Assembly: GCA_013141075.1 (NCBI GenBank)
Contig: JABFRQ010000005.1
Location: forward strand, 372,001-436,000
Length of the DNA: 64,000 nucleotides
From: Methylotenera sp.
GTDB lineage: Bacteria > Pseudomonadota > Gammaproteobacteria > Burkholderiales > Methylophilaceae
Reading direction: 5' to 3'
A model generated the notes under the pieces. It made no database searches. It saw only the letters and a list, made by a program, of their open reading frames with translations, and was not told the DNA's origin. Position 1 is the first letter of the stretch. Each line of letters opens with the position of its first letter. Below, piece after piece: positions 44,495-53,934 of the stretch. A program made the position numbers and the translations under genes.

Positions 44495-46579
44495 ATGATG
44501 ACCACAAATAAATATGCCCCATTATTTTTAGCGCTACTTGCGGTTTATAGCCAGTTTGCTATTGCTGAAGAGCCACCAGCAATAATCGCTTCTAGTGTTG
44601 ATGTTTCAGAAGAAGATTATATCGGCGAAGTACCAGCAGTGCTGACTGTATCAAGGTTATCGCAATCCATTGCAGATGCACCTTCTGCCGTAACGGTGAT
44701 AGACCGTGAAACCATACGCGCCGCAGGTATTGCAGATTTACCAGAGATTTTTCGCCTAGTGCCAGGTTTTTATGTGGCGGCCAATGCAGGGTTTGTGCAC
44801 AACACCAACCATGTAGTGAGCTACCACGGCATGGCTACGGCCTACGCAGGCGCAATGCAAGTGTTAATCAATGGCCGCTCGGTTTATAGCCCTTTGTATG
44901 GTGGCGTGCAATGGAGCGAGCTGCCAATTGCCATTGCAGATATTGCCCGCATTGAAATTACGCGTGGCCCAAATGCGGCAAGTTATGGCGCCAATTCGTT
45001 TTTTGGTGTGATTAACATCATTACACTTAGCCCAGCAGAGCAATCTGGCGCTAGCGTGAGTGCCATGCTTGGCAATGGCCGCCACAAAGCGTTTGCGCGC
45101 TATGCTGATAAAGTAGGCGATGCCAGTTATCGCATTACCGCAGGTTATCGCGATGATGAGGGTTTAGATAATCGTAATGATTTCAAACGCACCCGCTTAC
45201 TCAATGGGCAAGTGGATTATCGGGTGGATAATAAAAATAACCTTGAATTTGAGTTTGGCTTTGCTAGTGGGCAAAGGGAAGAAGGTGGTTTGCAATTTGA
45301 CCCCTACATTTTTTTGCCGCGTACCAAAGGCATTGAAAATAACTTTGAATTGATTCGTTGGCGTCACAGTATTAGCGACAATAGTGACTTTTCACTGCAA
45401 GCATTTCATAGCTATGACAACTCAAATGATAACGTTACTTCAGCCAATTTAAGGCCAGTAGTCACGGATATATTTACACCGATTATAGGGCCAGTGGCGG
45501 CAGCGGCAGCGGGAGCCTCATTGTTGCAAGATACAGTAAGCATCAATAAAGATGTGACTACTGAACGTTACGATATTGAAGTGCAACACACTTTTACATT
45601 ATCAACAACGCTGCGCGGAGTTTGGGGCGGTAGTTTACGCAACGATACCGTTTATGCCCCACATTATCTGGGAAGTAATAAAAAAGATAATTTTGATTTG
45701 CAGCGCTTATTTGGCCATGCTGAATGGCGCCCATTTGCTGCAGCGGTATTGAATGTAGGCGCTATGGTTGAACACAATAGTTTTACTGGCACTGATATTT
45801 CACCACGCGCTAGTCTCAATTTCAAATTAAATCCAAATCAAACCATTAGGTTCGGTGTATCAACTGCACAAAGAACGCCCAACTACTTAGAAAATGAATT
45901 TAACCAAGGGGTAGTGATTCCTAGAACTGCACCAAACCCACCTTTGCTTGCGCAGTACTTTTCTGATGCGCACAATTTAAAGCCAGAGCGTATTGTTTCA
46001 AAAGAGATAGCTTATTTAGCTGATTTTGGTCAATTAACTTTAGATACGCGACTGTATTACGACAACATACATGACTATATTAAATCTGTGGTCAATAGTA
46101 GTTTTGCTGTGCCAGGTTTTATAGTAGTAAAAAACCCTAGATTTTTTATGAATGCGGGTGATGTAACCATCAATGGATTTGAAGCGCAAGCTAAATGGCG
46201 CATGCAAGATAACACCAATTTACTGCTTAATTATGCGCGCGTGCATATTAGTTCAGATGAGCTGCAAACAGCTTTTAATATTACTAAGTCTATGCCGCGT
46301 AACACCATTAGCGCCTTGCTCACACACCGGTTTAACCCGCAATGGGATTGTAGCATTGCGTATTATCAAACTAGCGCAGTAGCAGCGTTGGGCGATGGTA
46401 ATGATGTGGGTTCAGCACAAAGAACTGATGCACGTGTAGCCTACAAATTTAATGCGGCACACCTCAAAGGTGAGGTTTCAGCTGTGGTTGAAAATTTATT
46501 TAATGAGCATTATCAAGAATTTGCAGATTACAACACGCTTAAACGGCGCGCGCGCGTTAATTTAAGATTAGATTTTTAA
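44495..46579 (+). CDS. TonB-dependent outer-membrane receptor
   Basis: 694 aa. Start at the ATG 44495 (44498 equally possible), directly before the signal peptide ending FAIA|E. Plug domain (about 45-165: SQSIADAPSAVTVIDRETIRAAGI, LPEIFRLVPGFYV, ARIEITRGPNAASYGANSFFGVINIIT), then a 22-strand barrel ending LRLDF. A weak TonB-box may lie near VLTVSRL. The plug resembles FepA/BtuB-like receptors. First gene of an operon with a binding protein and a GGDEF-EAL protein, so it may import a ligand that is sensed by them. Confidence 0.93.
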   Translation: MMTTNKYAPLFLALLAVYSQFAIAEEPPAIIASSVDVSEEDYIGEVPAVLTVSRLSQSIADAPSAVTVIDRETIRAAGIADLPEIFRLVPGFYVAANAGFVHNTNHVVSYHGMATAYAGAMQVLINGRSVYSPLYGGVQWSELPIAIADIARIEITRGPNAASYGANSFFGVINIITLSPAEQSGASVSAMLGNGRHKAFARYADKVGDASYRITAGYRDDEGLDNRNDFKRTRLLNGQVDYRVDNKNNLEFEFGFASGQREEGGLQFDPYIFLPRTKGIENNFELIRWRHSISDNSDFSLQAFHSYDNSNDNVTSANLRPVVTDIFTPIIGPVAAAAAGASLLQDTVSINKDVTTERYDIEVQHTFTLSTTLRGVWGGSLRNDTVYAPHYLGSNKKDNFDLQRLFGHAEWRPFAAAVLNVGAMVEHNSFTGTDISPRASLNFKLNPNQTIRFGVSTAQRTPNYLENEFNQGVVIPRTAPNPPLLAQYFSDAHNLKPERIVSKEIAYLADFGQLTLDTRLYYDNIHDYIKSVVNSSFAVPGFIVVKNPRFFMNAGDVTINGFEAQAKWRMQDNTNLLLNYARVHISSDELQTAFNITKSMPRNTISALLTHRFNPQWDCSIAYYQTSAVAALGDGNDVGSAQRTDARVAYKFNAAHLKGEVSAVVENLFNEHYQEFADYNTLKRRARVNLRLDF

Positions 46580-46619
46580 CTGCATTATCACATTAGCATC
46601 AATATTAGAGCAGTCAGTT

Positions 46620-47603
46620 TTGTTACTTAACCAGCATAAAAATAATGGCTTGAAACGCAGGTTAGCAACCTTAATGCTAACTCTCGGCATTTTTATGCCT
46701 ATTTTGGCACAGGCTTACAATAGCGTTACTATCGTGATGAGTGCACCTACCCCTGCAAATCTAGCGTTTATTGATCAATTTAAAACAGAGCTCGCCAACA
46801 CTAAAAATAATAATCTTAGCGTTAAGGTGATGGAGTTGCCTGAAACGGGCAGGCTTGTGGTGGCCGAAAATAGTGAGTTGGTCATTGCTTTGGGCACTAA
46901 AGCGCTTGAAGAAGCCAGCAAGCTCAAACATAGTACGCCTGTTATGGGGGTGTTTATTCCGCATCCGACTTTTAATAGTGTATTGGTGAAAAGTCATCGT
47001 GACCGAGGTAACTTTAGCGCAATAGTATTAGATCAGCCTTTTGCGCGCCAAATGACGCTGATTAAAATAGTTTTGCCTGAGCTTAATAAATTGGGTGTTT
47101 TGCTAGGGCCAATTTCATCGCAATATGGCGCCAAAATTAAAGAAAAAGCTGAAGATAGCGGCTATAGTATTTTTGAGGAAAATATTAAACAAGAAACTGA
47201 TTTGATGCCAAAATTAAAGCAATTGCTAGATGTGAGCGATGCTTTAATGGCAATTCCAGACCCGCATATTTACACCCGCGAAACGGCACAACCAATTATA
47301 TTAACGAGCTATCGTTACCAAAAACCGATTTTTGGCTATTCTCAATCTTACGTGCGTGCAGGCGCTTTGGCCGCGGTATATAGCAGCAGTAAGCAGTTAG
47401 CGCAGCAGGCGGCAGAAATTGCGATTAAGTCTCAACAAGCGCCAAGTATGTTGCCGCCACTACAAGCACCAAAATATTTTTCAATTATGGTGAATTATCA
47501 AGTGGGGCGGTCTCTGAATATTCCATTGATGGAAGAGTCTGTAATTTATAAAAAAATGCTAGAGGCTGAACCTACGGAGCTTGAGGAATATGAGCCAATT
47601 TAG
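46620..47603 (+). CDS. Periplasmic ABC-type substrate-binding protein (COG2984-like), no transporter partner
   Basis: 327 aa from TTG 46620; TTG 46650 or ATG 46674 are alternatives, all leaving the signal peptide (PILAQA|Y). Two-lobed periplasmic binding fold: VTIVMSAPTPANLAFIDQFKTEL, LVIALGTKALEEA, LNKLGVLLGP, DALMAIPDPHIYTRETAQPIILTSYRYQKPIFGYS and VRAGALAAVYSSSKQLAQQAAE, a pattern seen in COG2984 proteins. The next gene begins before this one ends, and there is no permease or ATPase, so it likely delivers a signal to the GGDEF-EAL protein. Confidence 0.85.
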   Translation: MLLNQHKNNGLKRRLATLMLTLGIFMPILAQAYNSVTIVMSAPTPANLAFIDQFKTELANTKNNNLSVKVMELPETGRLVVAENSELVIALGTKALEEASKLKHSTPVMGVFIPHPTFNSVLVKSHRDRGNFSAIVLDQPFARQMTLIKIVLPELNKLGVLLGPISSQYGAKIKEKAEDSGYSIFEENIKQETDLMPKLKQLLDVSDALMAIPDPHIYTRETAQPIILTSYRYQKPIFGYSQSYVRAGALAAVYSSSKQLAQQAAEIAIKSQQAPSMLPPLQAPKYFSIMVNYQVGRSLNIPLMEESVIYKKMLEAEPTELEEYEPI

Positions 47604-49719
47604 CATTAAAAATATGGGTATTAAGTCTAGGGTAATATTTTTGGGCACCATCCCAGCATTGCTATTTGCGATTATTTTAGTTGGCTATGTAATCTCAAAC
47701 ATTTTCGGCATATTAAATCAATCGCTAGAAGATCGCGGCAGAGTGATTGCCACGCAGCTCGCCCCAGCGGCTGAGTATGGCGTGATTTCAGGCAATACCC
47801 AAGTGCTACAAAGGCTAGTGCAGCAAGCGCTTTCAAACGAGCAAGATTTAAGAACTGTGTTGGTGGTAGATAAGCAAGGGCTAGTATTGGCATTAAGTGG
47901 GCGCGAGTTACCTCAAGCCTTGATTGCTCAAATGGTGAAAAATAACGTACAAAAGCTTCAGCAGGGTAAGGGCATTATTTTTTCTGCGCCAATATACCGA
48001 AGCTTGGTTGAAGTAGATGATTTTGTGAGCTTAAGTAGTCAAGAAGTTGACCTTAAAAAAAATGCAGCTCCTGAGAAAATTGGCCAAGTATATGTGGAGT
48101 TAAGCAACCAAACTCTGCGTAATATTAAGCAAGATTTAATGGTTAAATTTCTTTTGATAGGTTTGTTTGGCCTTATTCTGAGCGCTCTGATTGCTTGGCG
48201 TATTGGGCGCAATATTACTAAACCGATTCAAGAAATTGCCCACGCGGTGCATCGTATTGGTGAAGGCGTGTTTTCACAAAGTATTATTGAAAATTCAAGT
48301 GGCGAATTAAAAACCCTGCAAAAGGGCTTTAATTCAATGTCTACCAGCTTAAAACATGCTTACGATGTGATGCAAGATAAAATTGATGATGCTACTTTAA
48401 TGCTACGTCATCAAGCGCAACACGATGATTTAACTGGTTTAATTAACAGGCGCGAGTTTGAGGTGAGGTTGGCGCGTAGCCTAAAAAGCGTGCATGAAAG
48501 CAATGCGCAGCACGTATTTAGCTTTTTAGATTTAGATCAGTTTAAGCTGGTGAATGACACTTGTGGCCACGCAGCTGGTGATGAATTGCTTAAGCAAGTA
48601 AGCGTGCTGCTTTCAAACAAAATGCGTGAAAGAGATACCTTGGCGCGTTTAGGTGGAGATGAGTTTGGCTTGTTGCTTGAAAATTGTAGCTTAGCTGATG
48701 CCAATCAAATCAATAATGCACTACTTAAATTGATTCGTGATTATCGCTATATCCATGAAGATAAAATATTCAATATCGGTGTGAGTATTGGCATTGTTGT
48801 GATTAACTCGCACTTTGAAAATGTGAGCGATATTATCCATGCTGCCGATTCTGCTTGTTATGCGGCAAAAAATGCAGGGCGTAATCAAAGCTTTTTGTAT
48901 AATGCGGGCGATGTAGAAGTCGTGCAACATCGCAGCTCTGTAGAAGCTATTTCAGACATTACTGATGAAATTGACGATGCTCAGTTTATGCTGTATTGCC
49001 AGCCCATTGTGCCAATTACATCAACCACCATGCCTCATCGCCATTATGAAATCTTGCTAAGAAAAGTGGATCTTGACGGAAAGATTGTGCTGCCAACCAC
49101 GTTTATTCCGTCGGCTGAGCGCTACCATTTAATGCCCAATATTGATCGCTGGGTCATTAGAAATACATTTTCTGCGTACCGCCAACTGCTAGATATTAGC
49201 GGTGGGCGCTGTAATGATATATTTTCCATCAATTTATCAGGCACATCGCTGAGTGATAAAAATTTGTTAGGCTACATTCAAGATCAATTTGCAAAGTATG
49301 CTATTCCGCCAAGCTCAATTTGTTTTGAAATTACCGAAACCGCCGCGATAGTAAATTTAAAAAACACCATATTATTATTTAGTGCTTTGCGTAAATTAGG
49401 CTGTAGTTTTGCGTTAGATGACTTTGGTAGCGGCATGTCATCATTTATGTATTTAAAAAACTTTGATGTGGATTATTTAAAAATTGACGGCTCATTTGTA
49501 AAAGAAATGCATATCAATAAAATTGACCATGCCATGGTGCGCTCGATTCATAGCGTGGCTGAGGCAATGAATATTAAAACTGTGGCTGAATTTGTAGAAA
49601 ATGATGAAATACTTACAGAGCTAAAAATCATCGGCGTGCATTACGGCCAAGGCCTATATTTAGGCGTGCCTGTAACGGTGAAAGGCATGATCGAGAGCTA
49701 CGCTAAATTACATGCGTAG
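47590..49719 (+). CDS. Membrane HAMP-GGDEF-EAL protein
   Basis: 709 aa from ATG 47590, inside the end of the binding-protein gene. Two transmembrane helices (about 13-35 and 180-200) bracket a periplasmic sensor (CHASE8-like, about 36-178), then HAMP (about 200-260), GGDEF (about 275-435: RERD I-site and intact RLGGDEF) and EAL (about 450-700: EILLRK instead of EALLR, INLSGTSL, FEITET, LDDFGSGMSS, KIDGSF). Catalytic residues seem kept in both. Architecture parallels YfiN-like and LapD-like regulators whose output follows a periplasmic partner. Confidence 0.93.
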   Translation: MSQFSIKNMGIKSRVIFLGTIPALLFAIILVGYVISNIFGILNQSLEDRGRVIATQLAPAAEYGVISGNTQVLQRLVQQALSNEQDLRTVLVVDKQGLVLALSGRELPQALIAQMVKNNVQKLQQGKGIIFSAPIYRSLVEVDDFVSLSSQEVDLKKNAAPEKIGQVYVELSNQTLRNIKQDLMVKFLLIGLFGLILSALIAWRIGRNITKPIQEIAHAVHRIGEGVFSQSIIENSSGELKTLQKGFNSMSTSLKHAYDVMQDKIDDATLMLRHQAQHDDLTGLINRREFEVRLARSLKSVHESNAQHVFSFLDLDQFKLVNDTCGHAAGDELLKQVSVLLSNKMRERDTLARLGGDEFGLLLENCSLADANQINNALLKLIRDYRYIHEDKIFNIGVSIGIVVINSHFENVSDIIHAADSACYAAKNAGRNQSFLYNAGDVEVVQHRSSVEAISDITDEIDDAQFMLYCQPIVPITSTTMPHRHYEILLRKVDLDGKIVLPTTFIPSAERYHLMPNIDRWVIRNTFSAYRQLLDISGGRCNDIFSINLSGTSLSDKNLLGYIQDQFAKYAIPPSSICFEITETAAIVNLKNTILLFSALRKLGCSFALDDFGSGMSSFMYLKNFDVDYLKIDGSFVKEMHINKIDHAMVRSIHSVAEAMNIKTVAEFVENDEILTELKIIGVHYGQGLYLGVPVTVKGMIESYAKLHA

Positions 49720-49801
49720 TAGATTGCTTGCAAAAATTTCATGCAATAATGTTATTGATTAGCCTCTAAACTTCAAAGTAGCACTTGTAAAGTAAAAACT
49801 A

Positions 49802-50839
49802 ATGATAGAAACCGACCGCCTAATAGCACCAGAAACTGAAAGCCCACGTGAAGAGGCGCTAGAGCGTGCGTTACGCCCTAAGTTGCTAGATGAATATGTA
49901 GGACAAGAAAAAGCCCGTGGACAATTAGAGATTTTTATTAACGCGGCGCGCGGCCGTAGCGAGCCGCTAGATCACGTATTATTATTTGGCCCACCAGGCT
50001 TAGGTAAAACCACTTTAGCGCATATTATTGCCAAAGAAATGGGCGTGAATATGCGTCAAACCTCAGGGCCAGTGCTGGAGCGCGCGGGTGATTTGGCAGC
50101 CTTGCTCACCAATTTAGAACCTAACGACGTGCTTTTTATTGATGAAATTCATCGCCTTTCCCCCGTGGTTGAAGAGATTTTATACCCCGCGATGGAAGAT
50201 TATCGGCTGGATATTATGATAGGTGAAGGCCCAGCGGCACGGTCTGTACGGTTAGATTTACCGCCCTTCACACTAATCGGCGCAACTACCCGTGCGGGTA
50301 TGCTTACCAATCCATTGCGCGATCGCTTCGGTATTGTGTCGCGCTTAGAGTTTTACACTACCGAAGAACTAAGCCGTATTGTACATCGTAGTGCAGGCTT
50401 GCTTGAGGTGGAGATTACCGATTCTGGCGCAATTGAAGTAGCTAAACGCTCACGCGGTACACCGCGTATTTCAAACAGATTACTCCGCCGCGTGCGCGAT
50501 TACGCACAAGTCAAAGGCGATGGTATCGTCAGCAGCGAAATTGCCGATGCCGCGTTAAAAATGCTTGATGTTGATAGTTTAGGCTTTGATGTAATGGATA
50601 GAAAATTATTGCAAGCCGTATTAGAAAAGTTCGGCGGCGGCCCAGTTGGCTTAGATAACCTAGCAGCGGCAATCGGCGAAGAGCGCGACACAATCGAAGA
50701 TGTGTTAGAGCCATACTTAATTCAACAAGGCTATTTAATGCGCACCCCGCGCGGACGGGTGGCCACAAGCTTGGCGTATCAGCATTTCGGGTTAACTGTA
50801 CCTGCTAGCTTGGCGAGCGGAGAGGTTTGGCAGCAGTAA
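49802..50839 (+). CDS. ruvB: Holliday junction helicase RuvB
   Basis: 345 aa AAA+ motor. Walker [13 protein letters not shown], Walker [10 protein letters not shown], sensor 1 [18 protein letters not shown], arginine finger in the RDRFG segment, and a C-terminal winged helix ([16 protein letters not shown]). It normally follows ruvCA directly; here it lies 7.5 kb further on, separated by the lipoprotein, permease and c-di-GMP module. Confidence 0.98.
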   Translation: MIETDRLIAPETESPREEALERALRPKLLDEYVGQEKARGQLEIFINAARGRSEPLDHVLLFGPPGLGKTTLAHIIAKEMGVNMRQTSGPVLERAGDLAALLTNLEPNDVLFIDEIHRLSPVVEEILYPAMEDYRLDIMIGEGPAARSVRLDLPPFTLIGATTRAGMLTNPLRDRFGIVSRLEFYTTEELSRIVHRSAGLLEVEITDSGAIEVAKRSRGTPRISNRLLRRVRDYAQVKGDGIVSSEIADAALKMLDVDSLGFDVMDRKLLQAVLEKFGGGPVGLDNLAAAIGEERDTIEDVLEPYLIQQGYLMRTPRGRVATSLAYQHFGLTVPASLASGEVWQQ

Positions 50840-50957
50840 ATTCAATCCAGATTTCTTCCCCGACTATTTTTACCGTGTAACTTAAGCGACGCTATCAATT
50901 ACGCCTACTGCTCTGTCAGGTATAATTGGCCATTGATTCAATGAGAGGATAGTCAGA

Positions 50958-51371
50958 ATGACCCCCAATAAATTTAGTAGATTAATGCAACGAGGTCTTG
51001 GCTTGGTTGAGCAGGCGGTGCTAATTACCATTGCCATGGCAACTATTTTTGCGGTATTTCAGGCAATTATGCACATTTGGCAGGCGGGAGCAATTACCGT
51101 GGGCGATTTGTTATTGCTGTTTTTGTATCTCGAAGTCATGTCTATGCTTAACCACTACCTTGGCGCTGGTAACCTACCCGTTCGATACCCCTTGTATATC
51201 GGCATTATCGCATTGGCGCGTTATTTGGTATTAGACGTTGCAGAAATTGATGCTTTGCGTATGTTCGCGCTTTCTGGCTCTATTTTCTTAATAGCTCTCG
51301 CAATTTTGGTTATCCGTTTCGGGCATGTGCGCTTTCCTTATGTGGATTGCCCTACGCAGCAGTCAAGCTAA
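50958..51371 (+). CDS. PsiE-like membrane protein
   Basis: 137 aa, four predicted transmembrane helices, with the PsiE family pattern GDLLLLFLYLEVMSMLNHYL and PLYIGIIALARYLVLD. PsiE is phosphate-starvation-inducible in E. coli; function unknown. A TATAAT near 50920 is a possible -10. First gene before ybgC. Confidence 0.85.
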   Translation: MTPNKFSRLMQRGLGLVEQAVLITIAMATIFAVFQAIMHIWQAGAITVGDLLLLFLYLEVMSMLNHYLGAGNLPVRYPLYIGIIALARYLVLDVAEIDALRMFALSGSIFLIALAILVIRFGHVRFPYVDCPTQQSS

Positions 51372-51390
51372 TTTTGCTACGTAAAATTTA

Positions 51391-51810
51391 ATGGCTAATA
51401 TGCAAAAAAATTTCAGTTGGCCAATCCGCGTATATTACGAAGATACCGATGTAGGCGGCGTGGTATACCACTCCAATTATTTGAACTTTATGGAGCGAGC
51501 ACGGACAGAATGGTTACGCGCTTTAGGCTTTGAGCAAACTGCGGTAAAAGATGAATTAGGTGTGATTATTGTGATCCATAGCTTAAATATAGCCTTTAAA
51601 AGCCCTGCGAAATTTAACGATTTATTACAGGTTAATTGCAAGCTAGCTAATACTGGGCGTAGCAGTATGGACATCGCACAAACTATTACGAGAGATGGCG
51701 TTTTACTCATAGAAGCGCAAGTTAAAGCCGTATTTGTGAATGTAGATACTTTTAGGCCAGTGGCTGTGCCAGAAGCCATTAAACAAGCGATTTTACAAAC
51801 AAAACTGTAA
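51391..51810 (+). CDS. ybgC: Tol-Pal-associated acyl-CoA thioesterase YbgC
   Basis: 139 aa hot-dog thioesterase with YYEDTDVGGVVYHSNYLNFMERARTEWLR, containing the catalytic Asp in the TD-x-GGVVYHxNY motif. Acts on acyl-CoA and interacts with acyl carrier protein and phospholipid enzymes. First gene of the tol-pal cluster. Confidence 0.96.
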   Translation: MANMQKNFSWPIRVYYEDTDVGGVVYHSNYLNFMERARTEWLRALGFEQTAVKDELGVIIVIHSLNIAFKSPAKFNDLLQVNCKLANTGRSSMDIAQTITRDGVLLIEAQVKAVFVNVDTFRPVAVPEAIKQAILQTKL

Positions 51811-51851
51811 GAAATTTAAATAAACTAACAGATTAAAACAATGGAGTATTT

Positions 51852-52544
51852 ATGACTGCAACTGTTGCCAATGATATGTCAATTTTCTCGCTAGTGGCAG
51901 GAGCTAGCTTGCCTGTGCAGGCGGTATTGCTAGTGCTAATTATTACTTCATTATTTTCTTGGTGGTACATTTTTATTAAATTAGCCACCATTAAACGCGC
52001 AGAAACCAATGCAGAAGATTTTGAAAAAGCGTTTTGGACAGGCGGCGACTTGAATAAGCTATATGATGGTCTTGGTGCTGGTCGTCGTAAACCGCAAGGC
52101 ATGGCGAGCATCTTTGAAGCTGGTTTTAAAGAATTTGTGCGGCATAAACAACAAGTGCGTGCAGAAGGAAAAATGGACGTGAGCGATGTAATGGAAGGCG
52201 CACGCCGCGCCATGCGCGCCGCTTATAACCGTGAGATGGATGATCTTGACGCGCATTTACCTTTTCTAGCTTCAGTTGGCTCAGTCAGCCCGTACATTGG
52301 CTTGTTTGGTACAGTTTGGGGTATTATGAACTCATTTAGAGGCTTATCTAGCGTCGCGCAGGCCACGCTTAGCCAGGTAGCGCCAGGCATTGCAGAAGCG
52401 CTAGTCGCCACCGCCATCGGCCTATTTGCGGCAATTCCAGCCGTGATTGCCTACAATCGTTTTGCCAGCACGGTAGATAGGCTTTCAGTGCGATATGAAA
52501 GCTTTATGGAAGAATTTACTAATATATTGCAAAGAAAGAGCTAA
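51852..52544 (+). CDS. tolQ: TolQ, proton-channel subunit of the Tol-Pal system
   Basis: 230 aa with three transmembrane helices (about 18-38, 135-155, 170-190). Family motifs DAHLPFLASVGSVSPYIGLFGTVWGIMNSF and ALVATAIGLFAAIPAVIAYN. Energises outer-membrane constriction together with TolR and TolA. Confidence 0.97.
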   Translation: MTATVANDMSIFSLVAGASLPVQAVLLVLIITSLFSWWYIFIKLATIKRAETNAEDFEKAFWTGGDLNKLYDGLGAGRRKPQGMASIFEAGFKEFVRHKQQVRAEGKMDVSDVMEGARRAMRAAYNREMDDLDAHLPFLASVGSVSPYIGLFGTVWGIMNSFRGLSSVAQATLSQVAPGIAEALVATAIGLFAAIPAVIAYNRFASTVDRLSVRYESFMEEFTNILQRKS

Positions 52545-52547
52545 ATC

Positions 52548-52946
52548 ATGGCGCGCACACGCAAACGCCGCATGATGAATCAAATCAATGTAGTGCCCTA
52601 CATTGATGTCACTTTGGTGTTGCTGGTAATTTTTATGGTTACCGCGCCTATGACTAATCCTGGCGTGGTTGATTTACCCAAAGTGGGGCAAGGTTTAAAG
52701 CAACATCAAGTGCCACCAGTCGTACTCACCGTAAAGCTTAACCACACTATTGAGTTAGATAACAAAGCGATGACACGTGATAAATTGTTGCTTGCTGTTC
52801 GCCAAGCACTAACAAAATCACCTGAACGTGCAGTGGTGATTGCTGCCGATAAAAACGTGAAATACGATGATGTGATTGGTGTGATGGATTTACTCAAGCA
52901 AAATAAAGTGGATAAAGTTGGGCTGTTGTTAGCGCCTGCGCAGTAA
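52548..52946 (+). CDS. tolR: TolR, proton-channel subunit of the Tol-Pal system
   Basis: 132 aa ExbD-like protein. One transmembrane helix with the functional Asp in VVPYIDVTLVLLVIFMVT, and a periplasmic domain ending in DVIGVMDLLKQNKVDKVGLLL. Start three bases after tolQ. Confidence 0.97.
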   Translation: MARTRKRRMMNQINVVPYIDVTLVLLVIFMVTAPMTNPGVVDLPKVGQGLKQHQVPPVVLTVKLNHTIELDNKAMTRDKLLLAVRQALTKSPERAVVIAADKNVKYDDVIGVMDLLKQNKVDKVGLLLAPAQ

Positions 52947-52970
52947 TTTAATAAGCATGCTTAAACTTAA

Positions 52971-53825
52971 ATGCTGAGAACTTACGAAAAAGAAATTTCT
53001 TGGAAAGCAGGTGGGCTGGCACTTGGCGTGCATGTAGCGCTGCTGGCGGCGCTATTGATTTCATTTAATTGGAAAGCCGCGCATCCTATGATGAATGTGA
53101 CTGAAGTTGAACTTTGGGATAGCATACCAAGCAATTCTCCATCGCCGCCAGTGGTGAAAATAGAACCGCCACAGCCTTCGCCAGAACCTGTTGTAAAAGC
53201 TCCGCCACCTGAGCCAGTGGTTAAAGAAGAGGTTAAAGAAATACCGAAAGAAGAATCCAAAGCTGACATCGCGCTAGAGAAAAAAAAGGAGCTTGAACAG
53301 AAAAAAGCCGAAGAAAAAGCCGTCAAACTAGCTGAAAAATTAGCCGCAGATAAACTTAAAAAGGAGCAGTTAGCTGCATTGCAAGCTGAAACCCGCCAAG
53401 ATGATATGCGTGATGCTGATAAACAGGCAAAAGATAAAAAAGTCGCTAAAGAATCAAATGACGCGCTCAAGAAATTGCAGCAAGATGCCCTAGCAGAAGG
53501 TGATCAACAAGCGTTGTCAGCTAAAGCCGCCGCCAATGCAGGAGTTGTAGATGAATTTAAAAGTAAAATCCAGGCCAAAATCCGCGGCAATGTGAATAAA
53601 GCCTTATGTGGTGATGGCAACCCAGAACTTAGATTTGAAATTGGTTTGTTACCCACGGGCGAGTTAAGTAACAGCCCAAAGTTGGTAAAATCTAGCGGAA
53701 ATGCCGCCTGTGATGAGGCTGTAGAGCGCGCTATTATTGCCTCTGAGCCATTGCCGTTACCTAGTGACGCTTCTCTTTTTTCACAATTTAGAAACTTAAA
53801 ATTAAAGTTTAAGCCCAATGATTAA
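52971..53825 (+). CDS. tolA: TolA, periplasm-spanning subunit
   Basis: 284 aa. N-terminal anchor (about 15-35, GGLALGVHVALLAALLI), Pro-rich segment (about 55-85), a long Lys/Glu/Ala-rich coiled coil (about 90-195) and a C-terminal domain with Cys pair (NKALCGDGNPELRF, SSGNAACDEAVERA) for Pal/TolB contacts. Shorter than the E. coli protein, usual for betaproteobacteria. Confidence 0.93.
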   Translation: MLRTYEKEISWKAGGLALGVHVALLAALLISFNWKAAHPMMNVTEVELWDSIPSNSPSPPVVKIEPPQPSPEPVVKAPPPEPVVKEEVKEIPKEESKADIALEKKKELEQKKAEEKAVKLAEKLAADKLKKEQLAALQAETRQDDMRDADKQAKDKKVAKESNDALKKLQQDALAEGDQQALSAKAAANAGVVDEFKSKIQAKIRGNVNKALCGDGNPELRFEIGLLPTGELSNSPKLVKSSGNAACDEAVERAIIASEPLPLPSDASLFSQFRNLKLKFKPND

Positions 53826-53934
53826 CTTGATTTTCTGCCATTGCGTTTTGTAACAAAGTGTAAATCGTGTGGCATGAAATTGAGATTACAGTTAAATTTA
53901 CCTTAATTGAGTTAAGCCTAAACATTTAAACTTT

